Shown one piece after another: positions 36,650 through 49,522 of a stretch of DNA of 64,000 nt; position 1 is the stretch's first letter; each line of letters opens with the position of its first letter. The notes under the pieces are model-generated. The model saw only the letters and a program-made list of their open reading frames with translations. It was not told the origin of the DNA and did not search any database. A program made the translations under genes and the position numbers. The stretch is from positions 1,610,766 through 1,674,765 of the forward strand of contig VZRR01006745.1 in the NCBI GenBank assembly GCA_013398015.1, read 5' to 3'. This stretch comes from Oreocharis arfaki. Taxonomy: Eukaryota; Chordata; Aves; Passeriformes; Paramythiidae.

Positions 36650-39399
36650 AAAATCTTTATAGCTGGAAATTTGCCAGGAGGTGGAGGCCTTACAGAGGGA
36701 TTTGGTGGAAGATAAAGATATGACTGGTTATTTATTGCAATTTTGAGAGACAGGCTTTTCAAACCACAATTATCATGATAGAGGAAGTTTTAATTGTGTT
36801 TAGGATTTTGGTGATAAAAGGAAAAAAGAAGAGATATAAGGTTCTTACAGCAATAGGTATTACTTATGGCATTGTTATTTTATCAACTTCAATTATTATA
36901 AATTAGCCTGGACATATGCTTTGAATTGTTAGGATTTATTATTTGAACTAGACATACGTGTAAGTTTCTCATTGAATCCTGTAAATTTGACTCAACTTGC
37001 CCGAAAGGTTTTAGGAGGCGCTTACAGGAAAGCTCTGCTGGCAGGAGAGAAAGTGTGGCAAGCACTGCAAGGGGTGCACCAGTGAGTAGCCAAGCATGAA
37101 TAGGAATTGTAGCAGTGTGAGCTGGCACAGCTGCAGCCAGAAAGAGTACACAGCCCATGTGTGCCATAGAATATATTCTAGCACAAGCAGGTATCTCTAG
37201 TGGAGATAGCTGCCAGCTCAGCAGGTAACATGTGGAAAAAGCAACAGCAAAAGAGCAGAAAAATCTCATTGCCTGCCCAGCAGTACAAACGACATAATTT
37301 AGCTCAAATGTAAACTGATCCTGTCTGTATGTCTTCCAGGCAGGGCTCAACATCTTCGTATAGTCACACTGAGTAAAAAGCAGGGGAGATCTGGCTGGCA
37401 TTTGTACTGTGCAGGAATTTAAGATCATATGGCTGTACTGCTGGGGTTCAAAATTTATCTGTTTTCAGTATTTTGCTATGTTAAACAAATAGAACAGAGA
37501 ACACTCCTCTACTGTTTTGTGGAGAGACATATTTCAAGCACAGTTTACTAATATCTCTGTAAGACATCCAGGGTTGGAGATAGATGGAGTGCTAATGATT
37601 TTTTTTCCAGTTTTTGGAATTTTGATGTCTTTGTTGTACTATGGAAAAAAGTACTTTTCTTCAGTACTTGTGGTATTGTCTTTCATTTTTAGTAAAAAAG
37701 ATAATTTAATTTCCTTTTGGTTGGTTTCTGCTATGCAAACACAGTAACTTTTACATAGCTGTTTATGATAGTGACTCTAGCAAATAAATGTAATGTGTCC
37801 TCATCTTTGTTAAGCTGTTACAGTTGACTGTCATAATTATTTTTTTTTTTTCACACTGCTGTGGCTTTACGACAGCTGCTGAGCATTTTCTGGTTCCATT
37901 GATAGGTTTGCACACCGTCTCCACCTGCATTAGCCTCCAGGGCTGACTGTAAAATACTTATAAAAGGCAATTAAGCAGACTGGGCATGTGAAAGCTTCAA
38001 TAATAAACTCTGCTGACCTTTCTGGACGGTGCATCTTTGATCATTTTATCTTGATTTTCTCAACAGCTCTTTTTCTCAGAGTTGTTTTTTCTTGGCTCTT
38101 CTCTTGGCAGAACAGCTGCTTCTCTCTAGCCACTGGGTATGGCCTTATTTTATTTATTCTTGCCTTCAACTTTTGTAGGGCAGCCAGATACATGGGGATG
38201 GGTGTTATATAACAAATACAATAAATAAATAAAGCCCAATTTGCAACGTTTTTGCTGTCCACAGTGAAAGCTGTGGTCATGGAGAACGGAGTTCATTACA
38301 CAAAAATGCCCTGTTTGATCCTGTTGGGGCAAATAGCTAAAAAAATGGGAGGGTAGTTTGAATACAAAGCTCAAAAGCTAAAAGCAAAATTAACAGAAAA
38401 TCAACTAGTTTAGGAACAACTGCTAGACTTGTTGAGTGATTTTGTTAAAAAATAAATTTGAAGCACAAAATGTCTCTTTAGGCCAAACCAGTCACTGAAT
38501 TTAGATTTAAATGCTTCCACATTTAAAATGGTTGAAACTCAGGTTGCTGCTGGCACTGGCCACTGAGAAGCAATGCCAGAGTCTCAGTGTACTGTGGAAA
38601 GTTGATTATGCAGAGCCAAAAGACTGATCAAGGATTCACGCACTGCAAGCAGTCACTGAGTTTATTTGAAACACCAGGATAGATTTTATAGTGTTTAGAA
38701 CTTTAAAAGGGTTTGAAAGAGGAGGTCAGCAGGGTCTGTTTTTGCAGTAGGCTCTGGGGCTTGAGAAGAGGCCTTTGCTAGTGTTGCCAGACTTTCCAGA
38801 TGCTTTTAAGTAATAAAGACTATTTCTTCCAAGCTTTCACCTCTACAATAATTCTCTTGCCCTTTCCCCTACCATTTCCCATTTTGCCCTTTCATTAGTT
38901 CCTCTTTCTTTCTTCCCATGTCATTACTTCTCCCTGTTCCTTCTCATTACATCTCTTCCCTTGAACAAGTTCTTCCTACTACACTCTTCTGTCTTCGGGA
39001 TCAAATACAGTTTGCATTATTTTTCCCTTAGGCAGTAAGAGCTAAGTTGCCATCTTGAGTGGAGAATATCTCCTAAGGTGGATGGTAAAGTATAAGAGGT
39101 CCGTAACTGTTTTGTTTGAAATTGTAGGAGAGGCCTGTAAGAGAGGTCTGATGATAAAATTTAAGTGTACAGTCCATACAGAAGCTTTGTTGTTGCTGGC
39201 CTTTTAACTCAGTGTCAGTACCATAGGCACCTTTATCTCTGCTAGTAGCAGCATATTTTCACAAGATATGTTAGTGTGCCCTTGCAGAAGGCCAACCACA
39301 TTAACAAGATGACTTTTAGAGTGCAGCCAGTAGGTCAAAGGAGCCTGTTATTCCCCTTTATTTGGCACTACAGTCGGACTACAGTGTCAAGCCTTTCAC
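36649..39399. other. Upstream flank with no named feature apart from the long ORF
   Basis: Outside the ORF at 36889-37428 this segment holds no element I can name. Short ORFs at 37517-37747 and 37988-38374 show no family resemblance. Confidence 0.5.
36889..37428 (-). other. Unrecognised long ORF (179 codons, ATG start)
   Basis: The ORF starts at ATG 37428-37426 and encodes 179 residues. Kozak context is weak (CAT before the ATG). Two hydrophobic regions, at about residues 55-75 (around AMRFFCSFAVAFSTCYLLSW) and 88-130 (including GCVLFLAAAVPAHTATIPIH), could be membrane segments. I recognise no family. Its length is unusual for AT-rich intergenic DNA but not impossible by chance. No splice or polyadenylation signal clearly frames it. 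Confidence 0.2.
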
Positions 39400-39790
39400 T
39401 CCCAGGTACAAGAAAGATACCGACACACTGGAGAAGTCGCGCAGAGAGCTGTGAAGCTGATCGTGGGGCTGGAGCACGTGACATGTGAGGAGAGAACTGG
39501 GGTGCCTTCAAAAGAGAGGAAGAAAAGAGGCCGATCTTACTGCTCTCTTCAAATAGTTCACAAGTGGGAGGGTGTACAGAAGACAGAAAAAATCTCATGT
39601 CAGAGGTGCCCAGTAGAAGGACAGATGGCAATGGACACAAGTTGGAACAAGCAACTTCATATGAGATTTTTTTTTTAATGCGAGGATTGTAGACTTTGAA
39701 ATAGGGACCAGAGAGGTTGTGGACTCCCTATCAGTGGAGATATTCAAAATTTCACTGGACTGCTGGTGTTGTGCAGCAAAGACTTAAATC
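39400..39790 (+). mobile_element. CR1 LINE fragment, sense, old and diverged
   Basis: The order of landmarks matches a CR1 3' region: ACAAGAAAGATACCGACACA, then GGGGCTGGAGCACGTGACAT and GTGAGGAGAG, and later CAGAGAGGTTGTGGACTCCC and GGAGATATTCAAAATT. It is more diverged than the CR1 at 2.3 kb. ORFs across it are not genes. Confidence 0.8.
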
Positions 39791-42700
39791 AGATCTGTCA
39801 TGGTGTTGACATATGGTTGTGTTGAGGGCATTACCTTGAAAGACATGGCAGGATGTAATTTGGGAGGCAGCATACTGCAGATAAAAACCGTGAGGGGGAT
39901 CAAAACTATCTTCAGCTACCAAACTTATTTATGTTTTGCTGAAGTGAATGTAATGTTCTTTAAGCATGGCCTGAGATGTGCACCATCACAAAGTAAACTC
40001 AACATCTCCTTCCAGTCTCTGTTATGAAATCCAGCAGGGCTGACTTAGGCATTAGGGTGTTGCACACAGGGGAGTGAATTTCTCACACAGCCACACAGTT
40101 CTTTCGGAAAGTGTAAAAAGTGACATAAGGAATACAGAGGCAAAGGTGTTGCTGACAGGAGGAGAAAAAATACTTAGATATTGCAGGACACTGGTGCATC
40201 ACTTCTTGCATTCCAGATGTCAAGATTACTGTAATTCTATCACTACTAATAGTTATCTCTTCACCTTGCTAGTAAATTTAAAGCAACACAAGTATTTGAT
40301 GAAGGAAAACAGTGAGTCTGTTTGGATCTGAAGTCACGAAAGAAGAGGTTTGGGAGTAGTACATGCAATTCATAAACATCAGAACTGGGCTTGTGTAATT
40401 AAAAATTTGTAAAGAGACAAATCTTAAATGTGTGCAAAATTGATGCTCTGAACAAGACCAGTTTCAACAGGATTTAATTAGAAGACTTTTGCTACTTTAT
40501 TTCCTTTATGGTTCCTGTAGAATACTCAGCTTTAGGAGATAGAATTAGAGAGAGTGTTCTGTTCTGTTTTCATAATTGTGTATACTTATACTGTATTAGG
40601 GAACAACTTAGGAAAAGTCTGATCTTATGAATAAAAGTGGCTTGGAAACTAGCCATGCCAGCTACAGGAATAATTTGGTGTTAAGATATCCTAATTCAGT
40701 GGTCTAGAAGGAATTCAAATTACTGGGCAAATTTGGAGAAGATAAGATTGAGATCATTTACACCCACTTCTGTGCTGCATAAACCCCCAGGACAAATTCT
40801 TCCCTTCACTCAGAGTTTCCATGTCAGAGTAAATACTAGCTTCACTTTCTCTACTGAAGAGCAGACATCCTTTTTTTTTTTTCCCCTTTTCTCTCCTTTT
40901 TTATTTCTTTATTTTTTTCTAAGGACTTAGGCACAGTGATGTCTTGCTGTGGGTTCCAAGTGGCCTCAGGTGAGAGCTGCATAGCTGACAGTGCATCTGG
41001 AATGCGGAGCATGTCAAGTTTGGACAGGTAAATAATTTCGGTTTAAAACATTTGATACTGCAGATGTTGCTTATCACAAATGAAAGCATTCGAGTTCTGC
41101 AAAAATTACACTTCGAGTGCCTGAATTCTTCTTTTGATTTTGCCAAAGATGGGGACTAAGAACAAAAGAGATTTTAGTAAGTTTAATTTAGGCTTCCCAA
41201 ATATTGGAAAGGGTACTATTCTTTTCCTGCAACCACACTTAGAGACATGAGAGATGCAAAATAGAAATCAGGGCTTATTTAATTATGTTTGAAATTTATT
41301 TCTACTCTGCTTCATCTTCTTCTGAAGGGGTAAAATAAGTAATTATAGAAGCTCTGACTGCAGTATCTGCATAACATGATTAAAGCATTAGCAATGACTA
41401 CACGCTGTCATTTTACTTACACACAAATTGTTTCAGCTGAGGGATGTGTGTGAAAATGCAGGAAATGCCATTACTAGAACTCAATTACTAGAAATCACAT
41501 CCCCAGTGACATTTAGAGCATCTTGAACAAATATTTCTTTTCATGCTTTTCCTTTGGTGTGACATTTTCCTCTGGCAACATGAAAAACAGGTTCTTTTAT
41601 TTTGCATTTGTTAGCACTTGGATGTCTATAAAGACTCCTAACAATCACTACGCAATGGACCGAATGCCTCAAAACCTGGATAAACTTTTTACAGCTAACT
41701 AATGTTGCATATTAAGTTCTGAAACTGAGGAAAGTAAAGAAAGAGATGCTATTTTGTACTCACTATTCAGGGATTTGTGTATCCAGACTAAAGTAAGAGT
41801 CCAAAGAAGAGGAAGATAAGGTCATAGCTATACTCCATGGAGTGGACAGAATAAAAAAAATCCGTTAAAATATATCTTGTGTTGTGACAGACTGTATTTC
41901 TAGACAGAACAAGCATTAAAACATTACAGACAGCAACACAAAGGGAAATAACTTTACAGAAGGTGGGTTTGTATTTACAGAATTAACTGCATATATATAT
42001 ATATATTAAAAATCTCGTTTCTGTTTCCCACATGATTTTGTAATTACCTCATTTACCCTGTGATGAAAACAGAATGCTTTCTATCTTTACTGACGTCTTT
42101 ACTCACTCTACAAAAACCGAACTACTCCAAACATTTCATGTGCTCACATACCACAATTGTCTTTCATATGTGATGTAACACCAAAATATACCCCCCCCCT
42201 CCGAAAATAGAACACAACCAGCATTTCCCAATGGCAAGGAAAGTATTCAAATCACTAGATTGCTGTGCTAAAGATAAAACTACCAGTCGTTGCTTACATT
42301 CTTTTACACTTTTAGGAGAAAACAATGATCTGTGTGTCAGTATTGAAATTCTCGACTTCGGTTTTTGCTGTTAACAGTTGGTGTGATCTAAGCTCTGCCT
42401 CAAATAGTTCTGACATTCCAGCAGCGAGTCTGGCCCGTCTCCTCTTTGCTCCCTGTATGTCCTGCCCTTGCCTCCCTTCTCTGACTCCAGTTGCCCTCCT
42501 CAGCGTTTTGCACAGTATGTAGGTGGATGGCAGGGACAGTGGGATGATCTGGTGGGAATGCAGGTTTTCTTCCCCTATAATGACGTTTTAAGTCAGTTTA
42601 GCTTCCTGACCGGGGTGGCTGAAGCGCCAAAGAAGCACCATTGGTAATGCAAGGGAAGGAGCAAACACCCACAGGCCAAGAGGAGAGCTGTTCTGCCTGT

Positions 42701-43941
42701 TAGCAGCACGCAGCTTTAGCTGCCCTTAGCTGTGCCATTATAACATATCCTTAAGCTGCAGTTCCTTGATTTCTGTAAGCCTTTGCTCAACTTGCTGTCC
42801 AAAGCCTTATTTGCCAGAATGAATTCTAGCCAAGCTAAACAGTTGCCCAGTTTGAGGGACTGATCCGGCTGAGAATTAACTTGTGGCATCAATAACAAAA
42901 CTGCAAATTTTCAGCTCAATCACCTCCTTGACGGGGAAGTTTCTCCCCAGGTAAATGTGTCAGCACCGCATATGTCCAAGGTCTCTGAGTTCTGAAGCTT
43001 CATAACTGCAGTTTTCAGGCAGGCAGGGCACAGAATTCTGGGATTTCTTTTTCCTTAGCATTTCCTTCCACCCGGATAAGAAGGTTTGCCTCCTTATACT
43101 GGCTGCTACCTAGATATGTAACTCTCTCCCAGTCACCGAACAGGGAATTTATCAGCACCTTGGGTTTTTCCTTTTAGGCACAGAAGCACTAAGCATTGCA
43201 ATACCAAACTAATTTTTTGGATCTCACCTGATGAATGAGATTAGAAAACAGGTCAGAAAAGATCGTAGAAAGTATCTCAAAGATTTAGTGACTCATTTTA
43301 CTGGGGCGAAAGGGGTAGAGAAAAAGAATTAAATATTTGTATGTTATTACTTTTGTCTGTAAAGAAGTTCAGGTAATTTGTCAGCTCAGACTTGACATCG
43401 CTTAAAGATGTTTTTCAGAGAATGATTTTTGAAATAAGCTCATGTTTTCGAACAGTGCTAGCTGGCAGAATGTGGCATCTTCTTCTCAGACAATACAGTC
43501 TTTAGATATAATGTGTAAAAAAGAAGATTATCTGATTTTCCTTGCTGAATATATTACTTTCTCAACTAGGTTTTCATTGGTTTGTTTGGTCGTTAACAGT
43601 ATATTATAAATCCATGTGGAATAAATGGCTTCCCTGTATGTTAGGCATAAACCCTGAGTTTAGACTCCTGTTTACAAAGATATTAATATAAAAATTACCT
43701 TACTGGTCAAGTGCTTTGAAAAAAAATGTAAATTTGTTGTGATTACCTTGCACCTGCATTGTACACAAATCAAACATTCTGCAAAGCTGGGTATTTGCTA
43801 GTAATTCTGTGACCCCTTGTATTTTATAATTCCATTGCTAAATATTGCTAGTTGTGATTGTGAGTAGCTAAATTGCTTTCTTTCTTTACTTCACAATGGT
43901 TTCTTCTTTCTGCAGCTGATGACGGAGATCTACTAAATAAT
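39791..43941. other. Upstream flank, no gene recognised
   Basis: AT-rich sequence with simple repeats only: a pyrimidine run near 40868-40920, an (AT)8 at 41991-42006 and a poly(C) at about 42191-42199. No exon or RNA gene was seen. Confidence 0.5.
41991..42006. repeat. (AT)8 microsatellite
   Basis: Eight AT units are followed by TAAA. Confidence 0.9.
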
Positions 43942-44518
43942 TGTGCGGGTTTTGACTGGCTGAAAGCTAATTTCTCCCATAGCATCTCGTATGGAGCTGT
44001 AGTTTAGATTTGGGCTGAAATAAATGCTGATAATTCAAGGATGTTTTTATTATTGCTGAGAAGTACTTGCACAAGGGCAAGGCCTCTTCTCACATCACCC
44101 CACCAGGCTGAGGAAGCACGAGAAGTTTGTCTGGGGGGAGATACAGCTGGGACAGCTGACCACAAGTGACCACAAGGACATTCCATGCTATGTGGTGTCA
44201 TGCTCAGAATATAAAGCTAGGGGAAGAAGGAGGGAGGAGGACACTTAGCATTTGTCTTCCCAAGTCACCATTACACATGATGGAGCACAGTTTTCCCTGG
44301 GTTGGCTGAGCATCTGCCTGCCCATGGGAAGCAGTGAATTAATTCCTTACTTTGCCTTGCTTACATGCACAGCTTTCGCATCTCCTGTTAAACTGTCTTT
44401 ATCTTAACCCATGAGTTTTCTTACTTTCACCCGTCCAATTTTCTTCACCACTCTGCTGGGGGGGAGTGAGTGAATGGCTGTGCGGGGCTTGGCTGCTGGC
44501 TGGGTTTGAGCCATAAAA
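43942..44518 (+). mobile_element. Solo LTR of a songbird endogenous retrovirus
   Basis: The element starts TGTGCGGGTTTTGACTGGCT and runs through GATGTTTTTATTATTGCTGA, a promoter-like AATATAAAGCTAGG (about 44208-44221), GTTAAACTGTCTTTATCTTA and ACCCATGAGTTTTC. It ends near GGGTTTGAGCCATAAAA. The order of blocks matches a common passerine ERV LTR. Flanks ataat (43937-43941) and ataac (44519-44523) look like a 5-bp target duplication with one change. The terminal CA appears mutated to AA. No internal region is present, so it is a solo LTR. Length is about 577 bp. Reading frames across it (44004-44201, 44404-44715) are shadows. Confidence 0.88.
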
Positions 44519-44523
44519 ATAAC

Positions 44524-46247
44524 ACAAGCAAAATAGGTACTTTTAATAGCTGCATACATTACCTCTAGAAACAGCTTTGTGATACTCCTGGGCTGCTTAT
44601 TCTGCGGGACAGATAGAGTCTTCTTGAAAATGGTTACGAAAAGAAAAAAAGGCCATTTCTTGGTTTTTGTTTTGGCAGATCTTGGTTCTTGGTTTGGCAG
44701 ATTAAAAAACCGCACTTTATTTGTACCCAGCAGAGGTCATACACTGCTGACTCTCTAGGGGAGGGTTTCAGTGTTTGTGTACTTTCCCTTCTGTCACACT
44801 GATGTCTAAGAACCTCTGCTCTACTCACCTAAAATCTGCCTTTCATGAGTTACAGCCTATCTTTTAAGCATTACAAAAGGCTTGCCCATGCAGGCAGCTG
44901 AGGTATCCCATCCCTTCACGGACACCCTTGAGATGTTCACAGAGATACCGCATGCTCTCAGAAAGGTCACACCTTCCAGTTTTCATGCCCTCAAGCTGTC
45001 TTCTTACTCAGGCTGAATCTGCACCCTTCTCTTCTGCAGTTAGGATTTCTGTTATCCTCATAAGGGTGTTGACCCTTTTGGGGAACGTTTGTCACTTCTA
45101 CATGATGTATAAAAAACATAAAGCCAGAAATGCCTATTTAGGTTGAAAAGTCTTCAGTCCAAGAAACAGACACAACCTGCTAAGAGCTATCATTTTTTTC
45201 AAATGAGTAGAATACTATTTTCCATCCTGTGACCTGGAATTAAATGTGAAACTTAAAGCCAAAATTGAAACTTAGAACATTTATAAATATGACCATGCCG
45301 GTACCTGTTTATTTGTGAACAAAATTAACATATTCAGGTTGCTTTGAGCCTTCTGAGACTGAACACAGTAGTACGGGAATGAAATATTCCCGTAATAGAT
45401 TTAGGTTTCATGTCTTTTAACTTAGGTTTAAGATAACTTCAATGCTCTCATAGAGCATTTCTGAACCTAGAAGGCAACGATTTTTTTCACATTTGCCACG
45501 GCTAGGACCGAGCACAAGATGGTATCATGCCTTTGCTCTCAACTGCAATTCATGACACTATATGCACGAAGTGTCTGTATCGCTAAGTGAGGTTTCTATA
45601 TCTCTATATCAGTCTTCCCTCTGCAAAATGTTTGCCCAGCTCATTAGACTGTCTGTACAGATGTTTTTTGAAACTAGATGCACTAAGAATTGTCTGGTAC
45701 TTATAACTTGAATGATTCACATAATTTGTAAAAAAAGTGATAGTGACAGATTTTAAATTAAGGTCTATTTGAAAGAAGCCCTTTTTTTTGTCTGCAGTAT
45801 AGTGAGAATTAAAAAGAGCTCTGCGGAAGCGGGAAACTTAACCTCATGGGGTAAATTAGGATAGTCTGATTCATTCTGTTAGCTTTTTTCTCCTTAATCA
45901 GGCCTGCGCCTTAACTCACTGAGTGAGAAAGGGGAATGGAATCTGGTCCTGCAACAAGTGAGCTGAAGTAAAAATGTTTTATCTTCCTGCAATTTAGCAC
46001 AAGATGTGTTTTCTTTTATTCCTTTTCTCTTTTCTTTTCTTTTATCTTTTCTCTTCTAGTGTCAGTTTATTAGGTGTTGCCATAGCAGTCACTGTTGCCA
46101 TAGTAATTGAAAACAAGCGAATTATATGACCAAAAGTTGGAAGAGGTAGAGTACATAAACAGCAGCCCTGTGGGCAGCTCCTGTCACTACCAGACAGCAA
46201 AGGGAGCATTAAAAAAACCCCGACAAAACCCATGAGTACTCACCGTC
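44524..46247. other. Upstream flank, no gene recognised
   Basis: AT-rich sequence with a 9-bp-arm hairpin at 45372-45394 and a CTTTT-rich stretch near 46020-46056. Nothing else could be named. Confidence 0.5.
45372..45394. repeat. Perfect 9-bp inverted repeat
   Basis: Arms tacgggaat and attcccgta flank the loop gaaat. Its origin is unknown. Confidence 0.85.
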
Positions 46248-46313
46248 CATAAGTGGCACATAAAAATAAACAGACGTTTCCACTGAACAGGATTCAGTTA
46301 CAAGTGATGAGTC

Positions 46314-46553
46314 TCACTTTATTGAAGGCAGAGATGCAGTCATTCTACACGCCACCACCACTTTCTGCTCTTGCCTTTCTCTGGAATTACATTCAGGCCT
46401 GTTTGTAACGTACCAGGGCACTACAATAATAAGAAGGAGGAATAATAGGAGGAAAATAATAGTTATTAGGACGTGCTTAATGATTTTGTTCTTCTTTTTT
46501 GCCGTGTCACAGAGTAGCGTAAGCCCATATGCTTCCATGAATGATTTTTCCAT
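46314..46553 (-). CDS. Candidate small single-span membrane protein (79 codons)
   Basis: The ORF starts at ATG 46553-46551 in strong Kozak context (AAAAAAATGG: A at -3, G at +4) and ends TGA at 46316-46314. The translation has a basic stretch (AKKKNKIIKH, about residues 18-27), then one hydrophobic span (about 28-46, VLITIIFLLLFLLLIIVV), then a polar tail with CNSRERQEQK. The layout suits a single-pass protein with the N-terminus in the cytosol. The frame is open upstream to a TAA just before a TTG at 46601. Seven or so CpG dinucleotides in about 290 bp are more than in neighbouring DNA. An AATAAA overlaps the stop, and a donor-like GACG|GTGAGTACT lies downstream near 46247. I recognise no family; part of the hydrophobic run comes from an AT-rich TTATT repeat, so chance remains possible. 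Confidence 0.3.
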   Translation of the reverse strand: MEKSFMEAYGLTLLCDTAKKKNKIIKHVLITIIFLLLFLLLIIVVPWYVTNRPECNSRERQEQKVVVACRMTASLPSIK

Positions 46554-46601
46554 TTTTTTCTTCTCCCTGAGAATTCTGAAGTTCGCGTTCAGAAGTCGCA
46601 A

Positions 46602-49521
46602 TTTTTATCAACACAAAAAACAACTAAAAAGGCCTGGCATTTTCTTGGTGATTTAGCTGGACTTCATGCCTGGGGTTTTATTATATCAAAGATGTAATGT
46701 GGTACAATAAGACTCAGTGTGAAACAGACAGTGTTCAGTTGAATTTGAAAAAAAAAAAAGAAAGAAAAGAAAATCAGGCATCCTCCCTCATCTTTAGACT
46801 TGCTGGGGCTGGAAGGGAGATGTGGAACTGCTCAGTTTGGATGGCCTCTGCGGAATGGAAGAGATGTGTGAACCAGGCACCTTAATTCCTCTTTGTGGAT
46901 TCTTGTGCTTGCTTTACCAACAAAAATGCAAAGTATGTCTGCATGGAAGTGTGTTTTAAAAGAAACCACAAATCATTGTAGTACGCCAGGAACAAGAGCT
47001 ATGACTCTCAGAAGTAAATACCATTGATAAAAGGGAAACTGATTGTATCTTTTCCATGGATCTAAATATTATTTCAAGTGCTAGTTCTACATATGCAGAT
47101 TGCTCCAGTCTCTGTTTTTCTCCTGCTACTGAAATTAAAATTTAAATACTAAATTATTAAAGAAACCAAACATAAGGCTGATGTTGCACGGAAATTTGCA
47201 GAATACTGCAACGAAGTTACAGTCAAAAAAGTCAGGATATAGATGGGAGGCATGCTCTGACTTGCCAGTACTAATAGTTTTATAAAGAGAAATTTGGAGA
47301 ATTTAAACACAGGCAAAACTTTCCACAGTTAGTTCTATCTGAGAGACTTTTGCAGCCTTAATGAATCTAATTTTGTAGCTAAGGTCTCAGAAAAAGCCCA
47401 GTTATTTAAAAGGGAAACTGCGAGGTGAAAATCATCCAATTTAGTAGGGTGAAACAGATACAGTTCTATAAAAATGATATCAAAATAAGTAAATACAAGG
47501 ATAACAGTTGCCTGTTTTTTCCAATTTTATTAGTTGGTCTAAAAAAGACCAGTTTCCTCTTTCTATAGACCTTGCTTGCCCATTGCTTCTTCCATTTTTA
47601 TCCAAGGTTTCAAGGCCTTCTACAATACAAAATTCTGTGAAACTTCTCCATCAGGGAGCTGCCCAACACCCACATGTGTGACTTACACTTAATGTAACAC
47701 TTTTAATATAATCTTTGACTACTTAGTTAACTATTAGGTAGAAGGTGTAAGTTACTAATTTTGTACTGCTGGAGGACACAAATTCTAATGCTTGTCAGTG
47801 TTGTTCATTTACAAAAATGTTGGTGCAGAAAAGTTTACTAGAGGACATCCCCACCCTTCTGTTGGTATTTGTTGTACTTCAGAGCATAAAAGAAAGATGC
47901 ATACCTTTCTCATTTTCCTCTTTAATTCTGCCTGTCTTTTATGGTTTTTCAGTCACGTTTAGAAGCTGCAGGCAACCCCGCTCCATTGGCTGAATTCCTG
48001 CAGTAATTTCGTATAATAAGTGTTGTTTTGCCATAGGGCTGCTTTGGACAGCATGTTGCTGTTCTCTGTTTAGGTTTGTTCCCAAGCTTTACTAGCACAG
48101 TCCACTAGTAAAATAGATGGCAGGGAAATGCTGTATTTCTAAGCAGGCTTCCATGAAATAAATATCACAAAATATGCAGCAGAAAATATATAGAAGTTAT
48201 TTTTCATATTTGTCATGATGTACTATTTGCTTGGGCAGGAACATGAAATACATTTTTCCTCTGTTCATTCAGAAAAATTTGAAAAAAAGAGACAGTAATA
48301 AGAAGATTCATATCAGTCTAATTTGTCCTCAGTATTTATGTCCCAGAACATTCAGGAAGCTTCCTAAAAGCATTTCTGTAGAGGAGATATCCATCCAGAA
48401 ATTATTCAGTATTTTATCTACCAACCAGTAATAAAAATGATTCTAGTGAAGAAATATTAGAAGGATGTAGAATAACAGTGAAATCTGTAATTTTGTAAAC
48501 AACTAAGCAGTTAATATGGGAAACCACAAAGAAGTCTGTTACTCTCTTATTATCCACAGGTAACTCTTGCAGGAAATGCTTGAGCTGCATGTGTTTTTTG
48601 CTGTAGGTTCTTCAACTACATAATCAGAAATATTGCCTTCTCAAATGGAAAAAAAACTTGATTTTTCAGAAAGAACTAAACATGAATCATGTTAATCAAA
48701 AGCATTTAATGATAAAAATCTAAATTTAACTGTCATCTGAATCTGCAATTGAATCTGAATCTTGAATTAGGTTTAATGTTATGTATAGCTTCTCATTTAA
48801 TTAAGAGAGAATCATTTATGTACATTCGGACAAAAGTAAGTTCAGTAAATTTATAGAATGGCATAAAAATGCTTAAGGCAAAGGTAGTGGTTTTGACATC
48901 TTGAAGGAGATGGAATAGTTGAAACCTTGTGAATGAATTAAAATGTTTTGATTCATATTTTAGTTTCAGATTTGATCCTGAGGGAGCCTACCTGCACAGT
49001 AGCCAACTATTTGAAACCTGCAACAAACCCACAGCTGAGTCTTCACAGAATTTATAGCTTCCAGTCACAGTAAAGGGTATGGATTTTTCTGATTTATTCA
49101 CTGATTTCGTTGGCCACACTTTCATGTGGCACTATCCATGGATTAGTGTGGAGGAAAGAATTAGGCAAAAGAACGGACTGTGATTACCTGTAACCCAAGT
49201 GATGCTTCTCTTCTTTTGTCCAAATTGGTAAAATCAAGACACCAAAGCAAAAATACCAACTCCCCGAAGAAAATCTGTTATCCATGATGTTCATAATCTG
49301 AAGAATGATGATATGTTAAAATTAATAAATATTCATAAATTAACATTCATACAAAGAGATACATTCTGCTGTAGAGGTTAATATTGCTCACTTCATTACA
49401 ATAGCGAAGCAGTATTTTATTCTGTAGGACAGACACAAAACCACAGATTACCTCTAATAAAATATAGGCTGAACTAAATAAGGAGTTTTGATATCTGAAC
49501 AAAGGAAAAGACATAATGTTT
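46602..49521. other. Upstream flank, no gene recognised
   Basis: AT-rich sequence with no repeat family or exon that I can name. Confidence 0.5.
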
Positions 49522-49522
49522 N

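Noticed and set aside
44004..44715. Minus-strand ORFs of 65 and 103 codons
   Set aside because: They read antisense through a solo LTR.
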